Source: an uncultured Erythrobacter sp. (GTDB lineage Bacteria; Pseudomonadota; Alphaproteobacteria; Sphingomonadales; Sphingomonadaceae). Taken from it: a stretch of 64,000 nucleotides of DNA. Of this stretch, positions 26,140 through 34,066 are shown piece after piece. Position 1 is the first letter of the stretch; every line of letters starts with the position of its first letter. The notes beneath the pieces were generated by a model. That model worked only from the letters and a program-made list of their open reading frames with translations. It did not search any database and was not told where the DNA came from. The stretch is taken from NCBI GenBank assembly GCA_947503275.1, contig CANNCZ010000002.1, positions 388,733 through 452,732 on the forward strand, written 5' to 3'. The position numbers were made by a program, and so were the translations under genes.

Positions 26140-27812
26140 GTTTTGGTTTCTGGGCGCAATGGACTAAGCGGTTCCGGTGGCAATTGACCCTTATCGGAGT
26201 GCTGACTTTGCTCAGCTCGATCGCAACTCTGGCTGTGCCATGGTTTGCGGCACAGGTGTTGGGCGGAGTGGTTACAAGCGGTTCTGAGGCATCTTCGGGC
26301 TTCGACCTTTCACAAGCAATCATCCCTCTAATCGCCGCGCTAGTCGCCCTCACGGCGCTCAATGTTGCCTCAGCAATTGTTTCAGAACGCGCCTCGCTTA
26401 AGATTCTCACCGAGCTTCGCAAACGCATCTACAATCATGTCCAGATGATGCAGCTCAGCTTTCATGATGCCTCGCGCAGCGGCGATATATTGGCACTCAC
26501 ATCATATGAGGTGGGCAATCTGAGCGACTTTTTGGCCAACACGATCGCCAATGCGCCCGCTATGATCCTAACAGCGATCGGGGCGATGCTCGTCTTGTTT
26601 TGGATCGACCCTGTGATGGCCATGATCGTGCCGCTGCTGATCCCAGTCTTCACGATCATGGCGCGTTTGGCTGGTAGGCGGTTGCGTGGACTTTCTGGCG
26701 AGGTGCGCGCTGCGGAGGTGGACCTCATCGCGATTGCAGAGCGTGATCTGGAAATGCTTCCCGCCATTAAGGCTTACGCGACCGAAGAACACCATCGAAA
26801 AGAGTTTGCCGCAGCTGCTGAAAACTCGCGACATTTGGCAGCGAAGCAAGCTCGGCTTAACGCCTTTATCGGACCTGTTATGGCGCTGATCGCGGCATTG
26901 GCAGCCATTGCGATGCTGGTGTTCGGCAGTGAGACGCTGAGCGAGGGTCGCGGGTCTGCGGCCGAACTGTTTGCATTCCTGCTCTACGCCGCGCTTTTGA
27001 CGCGGCCCGTGGGCAGTCTTGCAGCGATGTACGGCTCTTATCAGATGGCACGCGGCACGCTCGTCAGGCTGGAGACAGTTTTAGCGCTTGAACCGGAGGC
27101 GGGCCACGCAAGCGGGAAGAGTGTAGAGCGCGCGAACGGTGAAATCGTATTTGAGAAATTGGGCTTTTCCTACCCGGACAGGTCTCCTGTGTTCACTGGG
27201 TTGGACCTCACAATCGCGCCGGGAGAAATCGTCGCGCTAACGGGCGATAATGGTGTCGGAAAATCGACACTCGTTCGATTGCTGTTGCGTTTCTACGATG
27301 CTCAGGCGGGTCGGATCCTGCTGGACGGCGATGATATTAGAAATTTGAATGTGCAGGATTTGCGTCGGCAATTTGGCTACGTCCCCCAGCGCGCCCTTTT
27401 GTTCAACGGAACAGTGGCGGAGAACATCGCCTTTGGACAAACCGTCAGTGATCCTAGGGCCGCGGTCAAGCGCGCTTCCCAATTGGCTCAAGCCGAGGGT
27501 TTTATCAGCGCGCTGCCTGATGGCTATGACACGCAAATCGGTGATCACGGCATCCGGCTGTCCGGTGGGCAAAGGCAACGCATCGCACTCGCCCGCGCGT
27601 TGTTTCGCGACCCACCGATTTACATCTTGGATGAAGCGACAAGCATGTATGACTTGGAAGGCGAAGCGGCATTTGTTGAGAACTGTGTTTCAACACTGAG
27701 AGGCAGAACAGTTATCATCATCACGCACAGGCCAGCCAGTTTGGCTTTGGCTGATCGCGTTCTGAAATTGACACCGGACGGCGTCAGTGACGCACCGGTG
27801 AAAGGCGCTTAA
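26136..27812 (+). CDS. ABC transporter, fused membrane and ATPase domains (lasso peptide exporter, D)
   Basis: 558 residues. Six hydrophobic helices in the first 310 residues, then the ATPase: Walker A GDNGVGKST (Gly370-Thr378, Lys376), signature LSGGQ (475-479) and Walker B YILDEATS (Asp499, Glu500). This half-transporter layout is that of lasso peptide exporters and other MsbA-like proteins. No N-terminal peptidase domain is present, so it does not cut a leader. It starts inside the stop of the nucleotidyltransferase gene and ends 4 bases into the convergent PqqD-like gene. Confidence 0.87.
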   Translation: MSFGFWAQWTKRFRWQLTLIGVLTLLSSIATLAVPWFAAQVLGGVVTSGSEASSGFDLSQAIIPLIAALVALTALNVASAIVSERASLKILTELRKRIYNHVQMMQLSFHDASRSGDILALTSYEVGNLSDFLANTIANAPAMILTAIGAMLVLFWIDPVMAMIVPLLIPVFTIMARLAGRRLRGLSGEVRAAEVDLIAIAERDLEMLPAIKAYATEEHHRKEFAAAAENSRHLAAKQARLNAFIGPVMALIAALAAIAMLVFGSETLSEGRGSAAELFAFLLYAALLTRPVGSLAAMYGSYQMARGTLVRLETVLALEPEAGHASGKSVERANGEIVFEKLGFSYPDRSPVFTGLDLTIAPGEIVALTGDNGVGKSTLVRLLLRFYDAQAGRILLDGDDIRNLNVQDLRRQFGYVPQRALLFNGTVAENIAFGQTVSDPRAAVKRASQLAQAEGFISALPDGYDTQIGDHGIRLSGGQRQRIALARALFRDPPIYILDEATSMYDLEGEAAFVENCVSTLRGRTVIIITHRPASLALADRVLKLTPDGVSDAPVKGA

Positions 27813-28090
27813 GCAGCCTCAGCTTCGATCAATTCCTGATCGCAAAGCTGCGCGGCGAGCGCCATCAGATCCGCTTCAATCCTATTCCGCGGGGCATCAA
27901 ACTCCGCTTCGATGCAATCGCACAATTCAGCTAATGTATGAGGGCGTTCGCAAAGCAATTCCCAGATCCGCCCACCGACAGAGTCCAAGCCAAAATATTG
28001 GCCACTGGCAAGGTCTAGTAGGACCAGTTCGCCGCCTACTTCGCGTGCGACGACATCTTGTGACACCATAAAGCGATCTTCGAGCTGCAT
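27809..28090 (-). CDS. PqqD-like RiPP recognition protein (lasso B1)
   Basis: 93 residues, the usual size of a stand-alone RRE/PqqD protein. It reads VVAREVGGELVLLDLASGQYFGLDSVGGRIWELL, the winged-helix beta-strand pattern that binds the leader peptide. In clusters with separate B1 and B2 proteins it presents the precursor to the protease and cyclase. It lies 29 bases after the HprK-like kinase gene and is probably co-transcribed with it. Alternatively it could serve the HprK-related system of some polysaccharide loci; the precursor, C and B2 genes nearby favour the lasso role. Confidence 0.88.
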   Translation of the reverse strand: MQLEDRFMVSQDVVAREVGGELVLLDLASGQYFGLDSVGGRIWELLCERPHTLAELCDCIEAEFDAPRNRIEADLMALAAQLCDQELIEAEAA

Positions 28091-28119
28091 ATGCCGACCT
28101 GTGTTCCTGTTCCTGCACT

Positions 28120-28995
28120 CTATCTGGATCGGTACTGATCCAAAATGGCGTCTCTAACTCGAGGCAAATCCGCGTAGTTGCGTGTGAAGTCAAGCGCGTG
28201 GCATTCGACGTGCTGCGATAGGTCAGCGATTCTTGCAAAGTGTGATCGCAGGCGCTCTCGGTCTTCCACATCCAAAATAAAGGCGTGCGGCATCAGCGCA
28301 CTCAACGCATCTTGCATGGAGAAACGCTGGATCGATAGGTCGGATGAATGATCCGTTCCAAGGACATATATTTGGCGCAAGGGAACCGGGCTCTCGGCGA
28401 ACGGCAGCGATTCACCCGCTTCCACATCTTGCTTGGCATCCGCGTCGCCAATAACAGTATCGTCACCCAATAGAAAACGAGCGCTGTCAGCGAACAATCG
28501 CAGTTTGGAACGCTTTGGTTGAAGCCAATATTGACCCCGCTCCAGCCGCAAATCGATCACATCCTCAGTCAAGAACGGGTGCCCAGCTTTCGCAAAAGAC
28601 CCAGCGAGGGTGGTTTTGCCTCCACGAGAAAGGCCGAGAAAGGCGACCGCCGCCGCATCATTTTTCCCGGTGCTGCTATCCGCAATACGAACAGCGCTAC
28701 CATGCAAGAATAGCCCACCTGAATGATTGCCCAGGATCGGTTCAATTGCATTGTGGTAAAGGTTGATCGCTGTTTTCGCATCGATTTCTGGCGACGGCCA
28801 ACCGGTAACAGTGAACTCCGTTTCGCCCTCATGTGGCGAAAGCAGAAAATCGACCTGCTCGGGAAATCGGATGAGAATTCCGGCAGTAGCTCTGTGAAAC
28901 TCGGCCATGCACTCGCCTTCAGGAGACACCCAGCGATCATATGGATCGGTGGGCAGAGGCGCCTGCGCGCGCGGCGGTTCCGGTTTCCATTGCAT
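28120..28995 (-). CDS. HprK-like kinase (lasso peptide tailoring kinase candidate)
   Basis: 291 residues. P-loop GLSRGGKTT (121-129, Lys127) with a preceding LFLHGSAV (His98) and LTEDVI (Asp145), the arrangement of HPr kinase C-terminal domains without the N-terminal regulatory part. Homologous kinases in Paenibacillus lasso clusters phosphorylate the C-terminal serine of the peptide. Here the predicted peptide ends in SRF, so the target would be the internal Ser14 or something else. It forms a pair with the PqqD-like gene. Its own promoter must lie in the 440 bases before the precursor gene's end. Confidence 0.82.
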   Translation of the reverse strand: MQWKPEPPRAQAPLPTDPYDRWVSPEGECMAEFHRATAGILIRFPEQVDFLLSPHEGETEFTVTGWPSPEIDAKTAINLYHNAIEPILGNHSGGLFLHGSAVRIADSSTGKNDAAAVAFLGLSRGGKTTLAGSFAKAGHPFLTEDVIDLRLERGQYWLQPKRSKLRLFADSARFLLGDDTVIGDADAKQDVEAGESLPFAESPVPLRQIYVLGTDHSSDLSIQRFSMQDALSALMPHAFILDVEDRERLRSHFARIADLSQHVECHALDFTRNYADLPRVRDAILDQYRSR

Positions 28996-29362
28996 ATCAG
29001 TCAGAGCCCTAGCGTCATCGGGGACCAGCCGCCAAGATGCTGTCTGCGTTGTGTTGCAAGCAACGGCGATCGTGTTCTTTGATTCGCGGCCAGCTCAGCC
29101 GAACTGATTCGGGTGATTAACTTGAGATCGATCCTGGTACGTGAGGTTAACGAGCGTTGCGTCGCAAAGCCGGCGTTCTGTTGGGCAGATTTGAAGTGAT
29201 CAATCCGCAACAGAGAGCCTCCACAAGTCCATGCTCAGGTTAGTTCCATCGTCACCCGAAGTCGAAGTCCTGGCGCTTCAGCCACTTGATCTAATGCTCC
29301 CGAACTTCACAGACTCGCATGAAAATTATGCAAGTTATAGCGAGGCTTACGCTCCAAAAACA
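28996..29362. other. Non-coding stretch between the kinase gene and the precursor terminator
   Basis: About 370 bases with no convincing gene. Small frames on both strands lack known motifs and good ribosome sites; a plus-strand frame from 29231 runs straight through the terminator at 29363-29388. The promoter of the kinase and PqqD-like genes (minus strand) is expected here, but I cannot place -35/-10 boxes with confidence. Confidence 0.5.
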
Positions 29363-29388
29363 AAAGGCACCCCGGTCAGGGTGCCTTT
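29363..29388 (-). terminator. Intrinsic terminator after the lasso precursor gene
   Basis: Perfect 10-base stem, arms 29363-29372 (AAAGGCACCC) and 29379-29388 (GGGTGCCTTT), with a 6-base loop. Read on the minus strand it is followed by TGTTTTTGG, so it ends transcripts coming from the cyclase-precursor operon. It lies about 50 bases past the precursor stop and separates it from the kinase and PqqD-like genes. Such a 3' hairpin also protects short abundant mRNAs. Confidence 0.88.
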
Positions 29389-29438
29389 CGAAACTCATTC
29401 TAAACACAACCGCAACGCGGCTGAGTTCCAGATGAAAA

Positions 29439-29567
29439 TTAGAAGCGCGAGTTGTTTACCGCGCCATCGCGGAACATCGTGCCGCTGCCACCAGTGAGGT
29501 TACGAACCGAACCAAAAACGACGAGCTTCGGCGCTTCGTATTTGGCTTTTTCAGTAGTCTTAGTCAT
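29439..29567 (-). CDS. Lasso peptide precursor (A)
   Basis: 42 residues, found by reading the minus strand after the cyclase stop. The start overlaps that stop (ATGA), so it is coupled to the C gene. The leader contains the recognition motif Y-x2-P-x-L-x3-G (Tyr10, Pro13, Leu15, Gly19) and Thr25, the expected penultimate leader residue. Cutting after Gly26 gives the core GSGTMFRDGAVNNSRF: Gly1 as ring amine and Asp8 as acceptor, an 8-residue macrolactam with an 8-residue tail. Cutting after Thr25 would give a 9-residue ring. Phe16, Arg15 or the Asn-Asn pair could act as steric plugs. Being below 60 residues it escapes usual ORF cut-offs. Confidence 0.9.
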   Translation of the reverse strand: MTKTTEKAKYEAPKLVVFGSVRNLTGGSGTMFRDGAVNNSRF

Positions 29568-31480
29568 TTAGAAGTCCTGTCCGGTTGCACCCCAGTGGCA
29601 GGGTTAATTTGTTCTTTGCGGCCACACTGATACAAAAATGCTGCGGATGCGTAAAGGCCCCAAATTTCCCACGCCCAATAGTCTCCCTCGGGCGACCCAA
29701 AATCGATACTCAAAACGGGTGAAAGCCCTTCGAGATCACATATTTCCGCTAACCACTCCGCAGCATGTTTTCTCGCGTATGCGGCAAATTGGGTGTCAAT
29801 CTTGGCGTTTGTGAAGTTAGCTTTGGTAGTCCGGTTAAGGATAATATCGGGCAAGATGCCGGCCAGGGCATTGCGATGCACAAGCTTTGATACGCTTCCG
29901 CGCCGTTTGATATTGGTGGGAGTTTTGAGCGAAAATTCAATGAACGCCCGGCTCAACATTGGATGACGCGACTCGACGCCAATTACTGCCCGCTGCCGGC
30001 GCATCATTGAGTGCGAGAGATCGCTGAACGGGGAGGAGGCCAAGTTTGTCTTCGCCCAATCGACCGCATCATGAGGCATAGATGCTTCGTATGCCTCCTC
30101 AGCATCCGCCAAAGCCGTGCGCAATTCCGGCGCGATCCATTTCAATGCAACATCTTGAGCCCGCCGTTTTTCACGGAAACGCGCGCGAATGGAACGCCGC
30201 AAAGGTTCAGGCGTGAGCTCTCCTGCAACCTGACGAAGGGAGGTCTTGAGCGCGGATATCGATCCGAATGCCGCGCGATCATGCTTCAGAGCTTGCCAGA
30301 AACCACCAGCGTTGCCTTGTTTAAGATATTCACGATAGTCCAAATTGTTGCCGGTGAGCCACTCATCGCCGCCAACACCGTTGATAATGACGCACCCGCC
30401 ATCTTCAACAACACGCCGCTCCATATCGAGCATCATCGCCCCATTGGACGGTATTGGCAGATCGCGATGCCATCGCCCATCATTTGTATACCAGTCGATA
30501 TCGGGATCGAACAAAGGGACCTCGTTCAGTTCCCGGCCAGCATGTGCCGCCGCCGCACGCGCATAGGGCAGTTCAAACGCATTGCCATCTTCGGAGGCCG
30601 CAAGTGAGTAACCTGCCATGCTGGGCGCGAGCCACTCGCCTTGACCCTCAAGTTGGTGCCCCACCAAAAACAAAGCGGATGAATCAAGCCCCCCACTTAC
30701 GGCCACACCAACCTGCCTGTCAGAGCGAGAAGCGCGTTTGACGCAATCAAACAACAGCTCGCGGTAATGGTCCGCATATTCCTCGTCGGTCTTGTAACGG
30801 ATCGTGATTTCCGTTGGCGGCGTCCAATACTTCTCCAGGGTAAGCTTGCTGCCATCAAAGCTCAGCGTATGAGCGCGCACCAACCGCTTGATCTCCCGCC
30901 AAGGTGTATCGTCGCGCAAATACCAGGTGTTGGTCATGATCTGCGCGAGAAACGCATGGTTCGGTCTTGCCGTCGTCTCCGACAAAGCCAGCAACGTTCG
31001 AAAGTCAGACGCCAGAATTAGGCTTCCATTCTCCTCACGGTAGTAAAGCGGGGCAAAGCCCATGTGATCGCGCGCAGCGAACAACCGCCCCGCTCGTGTA
31101 TCCGCGACAATGAGGGCAAATTCGCCTTCGAGTTGGTCCGCACATGCCTCTCCCCAAACCTCGTAGGCGCGCAAAGCAATCTCGACGTCTGATTGATTGC
31201 GAAACGCCGCGCCTTTGGACGAGAGGTTCGCAATCAGTTCATCCGGGTTGAGCAGATAGCCGTCAAAGACCACTGCGATCCGACCGTCTTCATTTGTGTG
31301 CGGCTGCGCCTGCTCTCGTGACTGCGCATTGGTGTGGAGCGTGCATCCCACCAGACCAACCTTGCCGCCTAGCCAAGTGCCTGCATCATCATGCGGAACC
31401 TGACCAAGTGTTTCCCGCATTCGATCCAATTGCGCTTCGCGTACGCCGTCGGGCGAGAAAATGGCACCAATGGCAGACAT
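29564..31480 (-). CDS. Lasso peptide cyclase, asparagine-synthetase-like (C)
   Basis: 638 residues. N-terminal glutaminase-like domain (1-210) begins MSAIGAIF: the catalytic Cys of true asparagine synthetases is replaced by Ser, so it should not use glutamine. The C-terminal synthetase domain has the ATP-pyrophosphatase loop VSGGLDSS (Ser262-Ser268). In lasso clusters this enzyme adenylates the ring-closing Asp/Glu and joins it to the N-terminal amine. The gene ends within the start of the precursor gene and is divergent from the B2 gene. The missing Cys and the coupled precursor make the cyclase role much more likely than asparagine synthesis. Confidence 0.92.
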   Translation of the reverse strand: MSAIGAIFSPDGVREAQLDRMRETLGQVPHDDAGTWLGGKVGLVGCTLHTNAQSREQAQPHTNEDGRIAVVFDGYLLNPDELIANLSSKGAAFRNQSDVEIALRAYEVWGEACADQLEGEFALIVADTRAGRLFAARDHMGFAPLYYREENGSLILASDFRTLLALSETTARPNHAFLAQIMTNTWYLRDDTPWREIKRLVRAHTLSFDGSKLTLEKYWTPPTEITIRYKTDEEYADHYRELLFDCVKRASRSDRQVGVAVSGGLDSSALFLVGHQLEGQGEWLAPSMAGYSLAASEDGNAFELPYARAAAAHAGRELNEVPLFDPDIDWYTNDGRWHRDLPIPSNGAMMLDMERRVVEDGGCVIINGVGGDEWLTGNNLDYREYLKQGNAGGFWQALKHDRAAFGSISALKTSLRQVAGELTPEPLRRSIRARFREKRRAQDVALKWIAPELRTALADAEEAYEASMPHDAVDWAKTNLASSPFSDLSHSMMRRQRAVIGVESRHPMLSRAFIEFSLKTPTNIKRRGSVSKLVHRNALAGILPDIILNRTTKANFTNAKIDTQFAAYARKHAAEWLAEICDLEGLSPVLSIDFGSPEGDYWAWEIWGLYASAAFLYQCGRKEQINPATGVQPDRTSK

Positions 31481-31578
31481 CTAAAGAGGTCTCTCGTCCT
31501 TCATCGCTGGCGCACAACCGCCAAACCACGCTTTGCAGCGACACAGCCTGTGTGCCATGATGTTTGTGGCATAGGCAC

Positions 31579-32073
31579 ATGATGAATCTGGCGCAATCAC
31601 CACACATTCCCAAAACTGGTCAGAAGCCAGCGTTGAAAGACCTACCGTGGCTCACGGTCTTCGCAACCCGCGGGTTTTGGGAGTTGGTCAGAGCTCGGAT
31701 CGCTTTTGCTCGGTTCAAGGCTAAGGATATTCCAATCCGCAACCGCGAGGCTAAGAATAACCTCAGCGCGGGCGCAAGCCCTGCAGACATTGCTCGCATC
31801 TCATATGTCTTACCGCGCATATCCGACCGGCTCCCGTGGCGAAGCGATTGCCTTATTCAGGCGATTGCTGGCCAAAACTGGCTGTCGGGACTGAAGGCAG
31901 CGAGTGAAATACAAATCGGGGTTGAGAACCCTTCAGATGGGCAATTCGGTGCGCATGCCTGGCTGGTGCATGATGGTGAGGTCGTAACAGGAGGAGAGGT
32001 TGATCAATATGATATCATCCTCGCCGAATCGACCAATGCTGATGATTCGGTCGAATCAGACGCACAACGCTAG
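31579..32073 (+). CDS. Lasso peptide leader protease, transglutaminase-like (B2)
   Basis: 164 residues from the ATG at 31579 (31582 and a longer frame from 31564 are alternatives; no strong ribosome site decides). Catalytic Cys91 lies in WRSDCLIQAI and His126 in FGAHAWLVHDG, the Cys-His-Asp layout of B2 proteases (transglutaminase_3 family) that remove the leader after the penultimate Thr. Normal length for the family is about 140-160. It is divergent from the cyclase gene, with about 98 bases holding both promoters. Confidence 0.88.
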   Translation: MMNLAQSPHIPKTGQKPALKDLPWLTVFATRGFWELVRARIAFARFKAKDIPIRNREAKNNLSAGASPADIARISYVLPRISDRLPWRSDCLIQAIAGQNWLSGLKAASEIQIGVENPSDGQFGAHAWLVHDGEVVTGGEVDQYDIILAESTNADDSVESDAQR

Positions 32074-32229
32074 GTTAGGGCAGGTAAGAGCGTCCAATAA
32101 CGAAGCCCAACCGCGCCATCCTGCCCTTGGAAAGGCTTGGTTTACCATTTTTTCGTAACGCTCCAGTTGTCAAACTTGCTGCACTGCACTAATGGTTTGT
32201 ACGTAATGAGTGCAATGAAGGGCCTACCG

Positions 32230-32502
32230 ATGATTAAAACGACGTCTCGCCTGTTGGTGACTGTGGCTGCGGCCAGCATGGCTTTCGCGCCTATCGCTGC
32301 TCAAGCTAACACCCGCGCCGGCGACAACGCACCGGTTTACAGCACTTCAAATGCACAGCCGGGCACTGCTCGCGCTGCTGATGGCGAAGAGCTTCGCGGT
32401 ACTCCCGGTATCCTGATCGCTCTTCTGGCGGCTGCGGCAGCAATCGCTGGTATCGTTGTTTTGGTGGGCAATGACTCAGACGACGGTTCACCTGGCACCT
32501 AA
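32230..32502 (+). CDS. Small secreted, single-helix membrane protein of unknown function
   Basis: 90 residues from ATG 32230, seven bases after AAGGG; the frame is open upstream but lacks a better site. A signal peptide (IKTTSRLLVTVAAASMAFAP, cut probably after AQA) is followed by a short polar segment, one glycine/alanine-rich helix (ILIALLAAAAAIAGIVVLVG) and an acidic tail (NDSDDGSPGT). I recognise no family. It has its own terminator and no close operon partner, which suggests strong independent expression. It may be an envelope or polysaccharide-associated peptide. Confidence 0.68.
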   Translation: MIKTTSRLLVTVAAASMAFAPIAAQANTRAGDNAPVYSTSNAQPGTARAADGEELRGTPGILIALLAAAAAIAGIVVLVGNDSDDGSPGT

Positions 32503-32547
32503 GTCAGTATCGCTCAGGTTAAAATCGACTTGATGTGAAAAGAATAG

Positions 32548-32579
32548 GCGCGCGGTTCATTCCGGGCGCTTTTTCTTTG
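32548..32579 (+). terminator. Intrinsic terminator after the small secreted protein gene
   Basis: Arms 32548-32555 (GCGCGCGG) and 32562-32569 (CCGGGCGC) pair with one mismatch around a 6-base loop, followed by TTTTTCTTT. It sits about 45 bases past the stop at 32502 and fits a plus-strand intrinsic terminator. Confidence 0.75.
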
Positions 32580-32659
32580 TCCAAAATTTGGATTAATTGC
32601 TGGTACTACGCCATTAATGCGAAGCTATCGGACTCAAAATTGCGGAAATCGCAGGCCTC

Positions 32660-34066
32660 ATGACACAGGTAGAAATGCCCGATCACGCCGATTTGAATGC
32701 GTCTGACCGTCCTCTTGGCCGGAGTAAACACCTTTGGGCGATGGTCGCTATCTTGGTGCTGGCAATCGCTCTTGGTGGGGGTGGGTCGAAGTACGGCATC
32801 TCCAATCTGATCGTTCAACTTGCCGCGCTCATTGCCCTGTCATTTGATCGCCAAGCCTTTTTTGCATTTTGGCGCGCTGCTCCAATCATGCTGAGAGTGT
32901 TGGTTGCGTTGTCCGTTCTCCTGCCATTGCTCTATACCCTCCCCCTTCCCTCGGCGATGTGGGGCGCACTTCCCGGGCGCGAATTGGTGGCGCAGTCATT
33001 TGACCTGATCGGCGGCAAGGACTGGGCAACGGCCAGCGTCGACCCGATTAGAACCCTCCTCGCTGTTACCGCTTTGATTACACCGATTGCGATACTGACA
33101 ATCGGGTGGGCAGCGCCGCGCGACCAATTGATATTGGTCGGCTGGGTCGCGGTGGCTCTGGGCTTAATCAATTTTCTTATGGGCATCCCCCAGGCGCTCT
33201 CTACAGGGCAAGAATGGCTGCTTTATCCCGAGAACAACATGCCTGGGGTCCTGTTTGGTGCATTTGCCAATCGCAATTCTGCGGGCCTATTTTTGGTTGG
33301 AACATTAGCATTGGCAGCCACCCTGCCCGCGCCTGCTCGCTTTGCACCAGCTGCAATGGCTGGACGCATCGCAATATGCACCCTGTTGTTTGTCGCCGTG
33401 ATCCTAACCCGTTCACGCACCGCGCTAGTCCTTGCGATGATCCCAGTTGCCTTTGCAGTTTTGCGCGCAATGTTGTGGCAATTACGGCGGAACAACTCTG
33501 AGGCTATGCGCGGACCCCGCAGTGTGTTTCTGATCCTCGCTCCGGTTGTGATCGTAGTTGGATTAGCGGGAGCCGTCGTGGTCGCAGCGCCCGGCCGGGT
33601 GAATGATGTTCTCGAACGCTTTAGCCAAGGGGAGGATGCGCGCAGCTATATGTGGGAGGATGCGGCCTACTCTGCCGAGCGATATTGGCCTGTTGGGTCC
33701 GGCACCGGGACATTTGATGACGTTTTCCAGATCGACGAGTCGCTGGAGAACATGACCCTCCGCCGAGCCGGGCGGGCACATAATGACTATTTGGAAGTCG
33801 CGATCGAAGCGGGCTTGCCCGGCCTAGCGCTTATCGCGGGATGGCTGGCTTTGATCGTCTGGCTCAGTTGGAGGGCCCGCAAATCGCCGCACCGTTGGAT
33901 TGCGTGGGGTGGCGGGATCATCCTCCTGACAATTGCGCTTCAGTCCATCACGGATTACCCGCTTCGCAACGTATCGATGCTCGCCTTTGGCGGATACGCT
34001 TTGCTCGTTCTGGCCCGTTTTTCTGCGCCTTTGCATCCCAAGGCCACCCGAGAGGTGCTCCCATGA
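32660..34066 (+). CDS. O-antigen ligase family membrane protein (second Wzy/WaaL-like)
   Basis: 468 residues with about ten to eleven hydrophobic helices. The long periplasmic loop contains MWEDAAYSAERYWPVGSGTGTF and RRAGRAHNDYLEVAIEAGLPGL, the H-N-x2-L-E motif of the Wzy_C/O-antigen-ligase domain. It is a second polymerase/ligase in this region, the first being at 14528-15928. It could ligate the polymer to another acceptor or polymerise a different glycan. Its stop overlaps the next start (ATGA). Confidence 0.87.
   Translation: MTQVEMPDHADLNASDRPLGRSKHLWAMVAILVLAIALGGGGSKYGISNLIVQLAALIALSFDRQAFFAFWRAAPIMLRVLVALSVLLPLLYTLPLPSAMWGALPGRELVAQSFDLIGGKDWATASVDPIRTLLAVTALITPIAILTIGWAAPRDQLILVGWVAVALGLINFLMGIPQALSTGQEWLLYPENNMPGVLFGAFANRNSAGLFLVGTLALAATLPAPARFAPAAMAGRIAICTLLFVAVILTRSRTALVLAMIPVAFAVLRAMLWQLRRNNSEAMRGPRSVFLILAPVVIVVGLAGAVVVAAPGRVNDVLERFSQGEDARSYMWEDAAYSAERYWPVGSGTGTFDDVFQIDESLENMTLRRAGRAHNDYLEVAIEAGLPGLALIAGWLALIVWLSWRARKSPHRWIAWGGGIILLTIALQSITDYPLRNVSMLAFGGYALLVLARFSAPLHPKATREVLP

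Noticed and set aside
27809..28995. Reading the PqqD-like and HprK-like genes as PQQ synthesis or phosphotransferase-system regulation
   Set aside because: No pqqA, pqqC, pqqE or HPr gene is nearby, while a lasso precursor, cyclase and protease are.
29231..29497. Plus-strand frame opposite the lasso precursor and its terminator
   Set aside because: It has no known motif, a weak ribosome site, and runs through the intrinsic terminator and the precursor gene on the other strand.
29564..31480. Annotation as a normal asparagine synthetase
   Set aside because: The N-terminal catalytic Cys is Ser, and the gene is coupled to a lasso-type precursor with B1 and B2 genes nearby.
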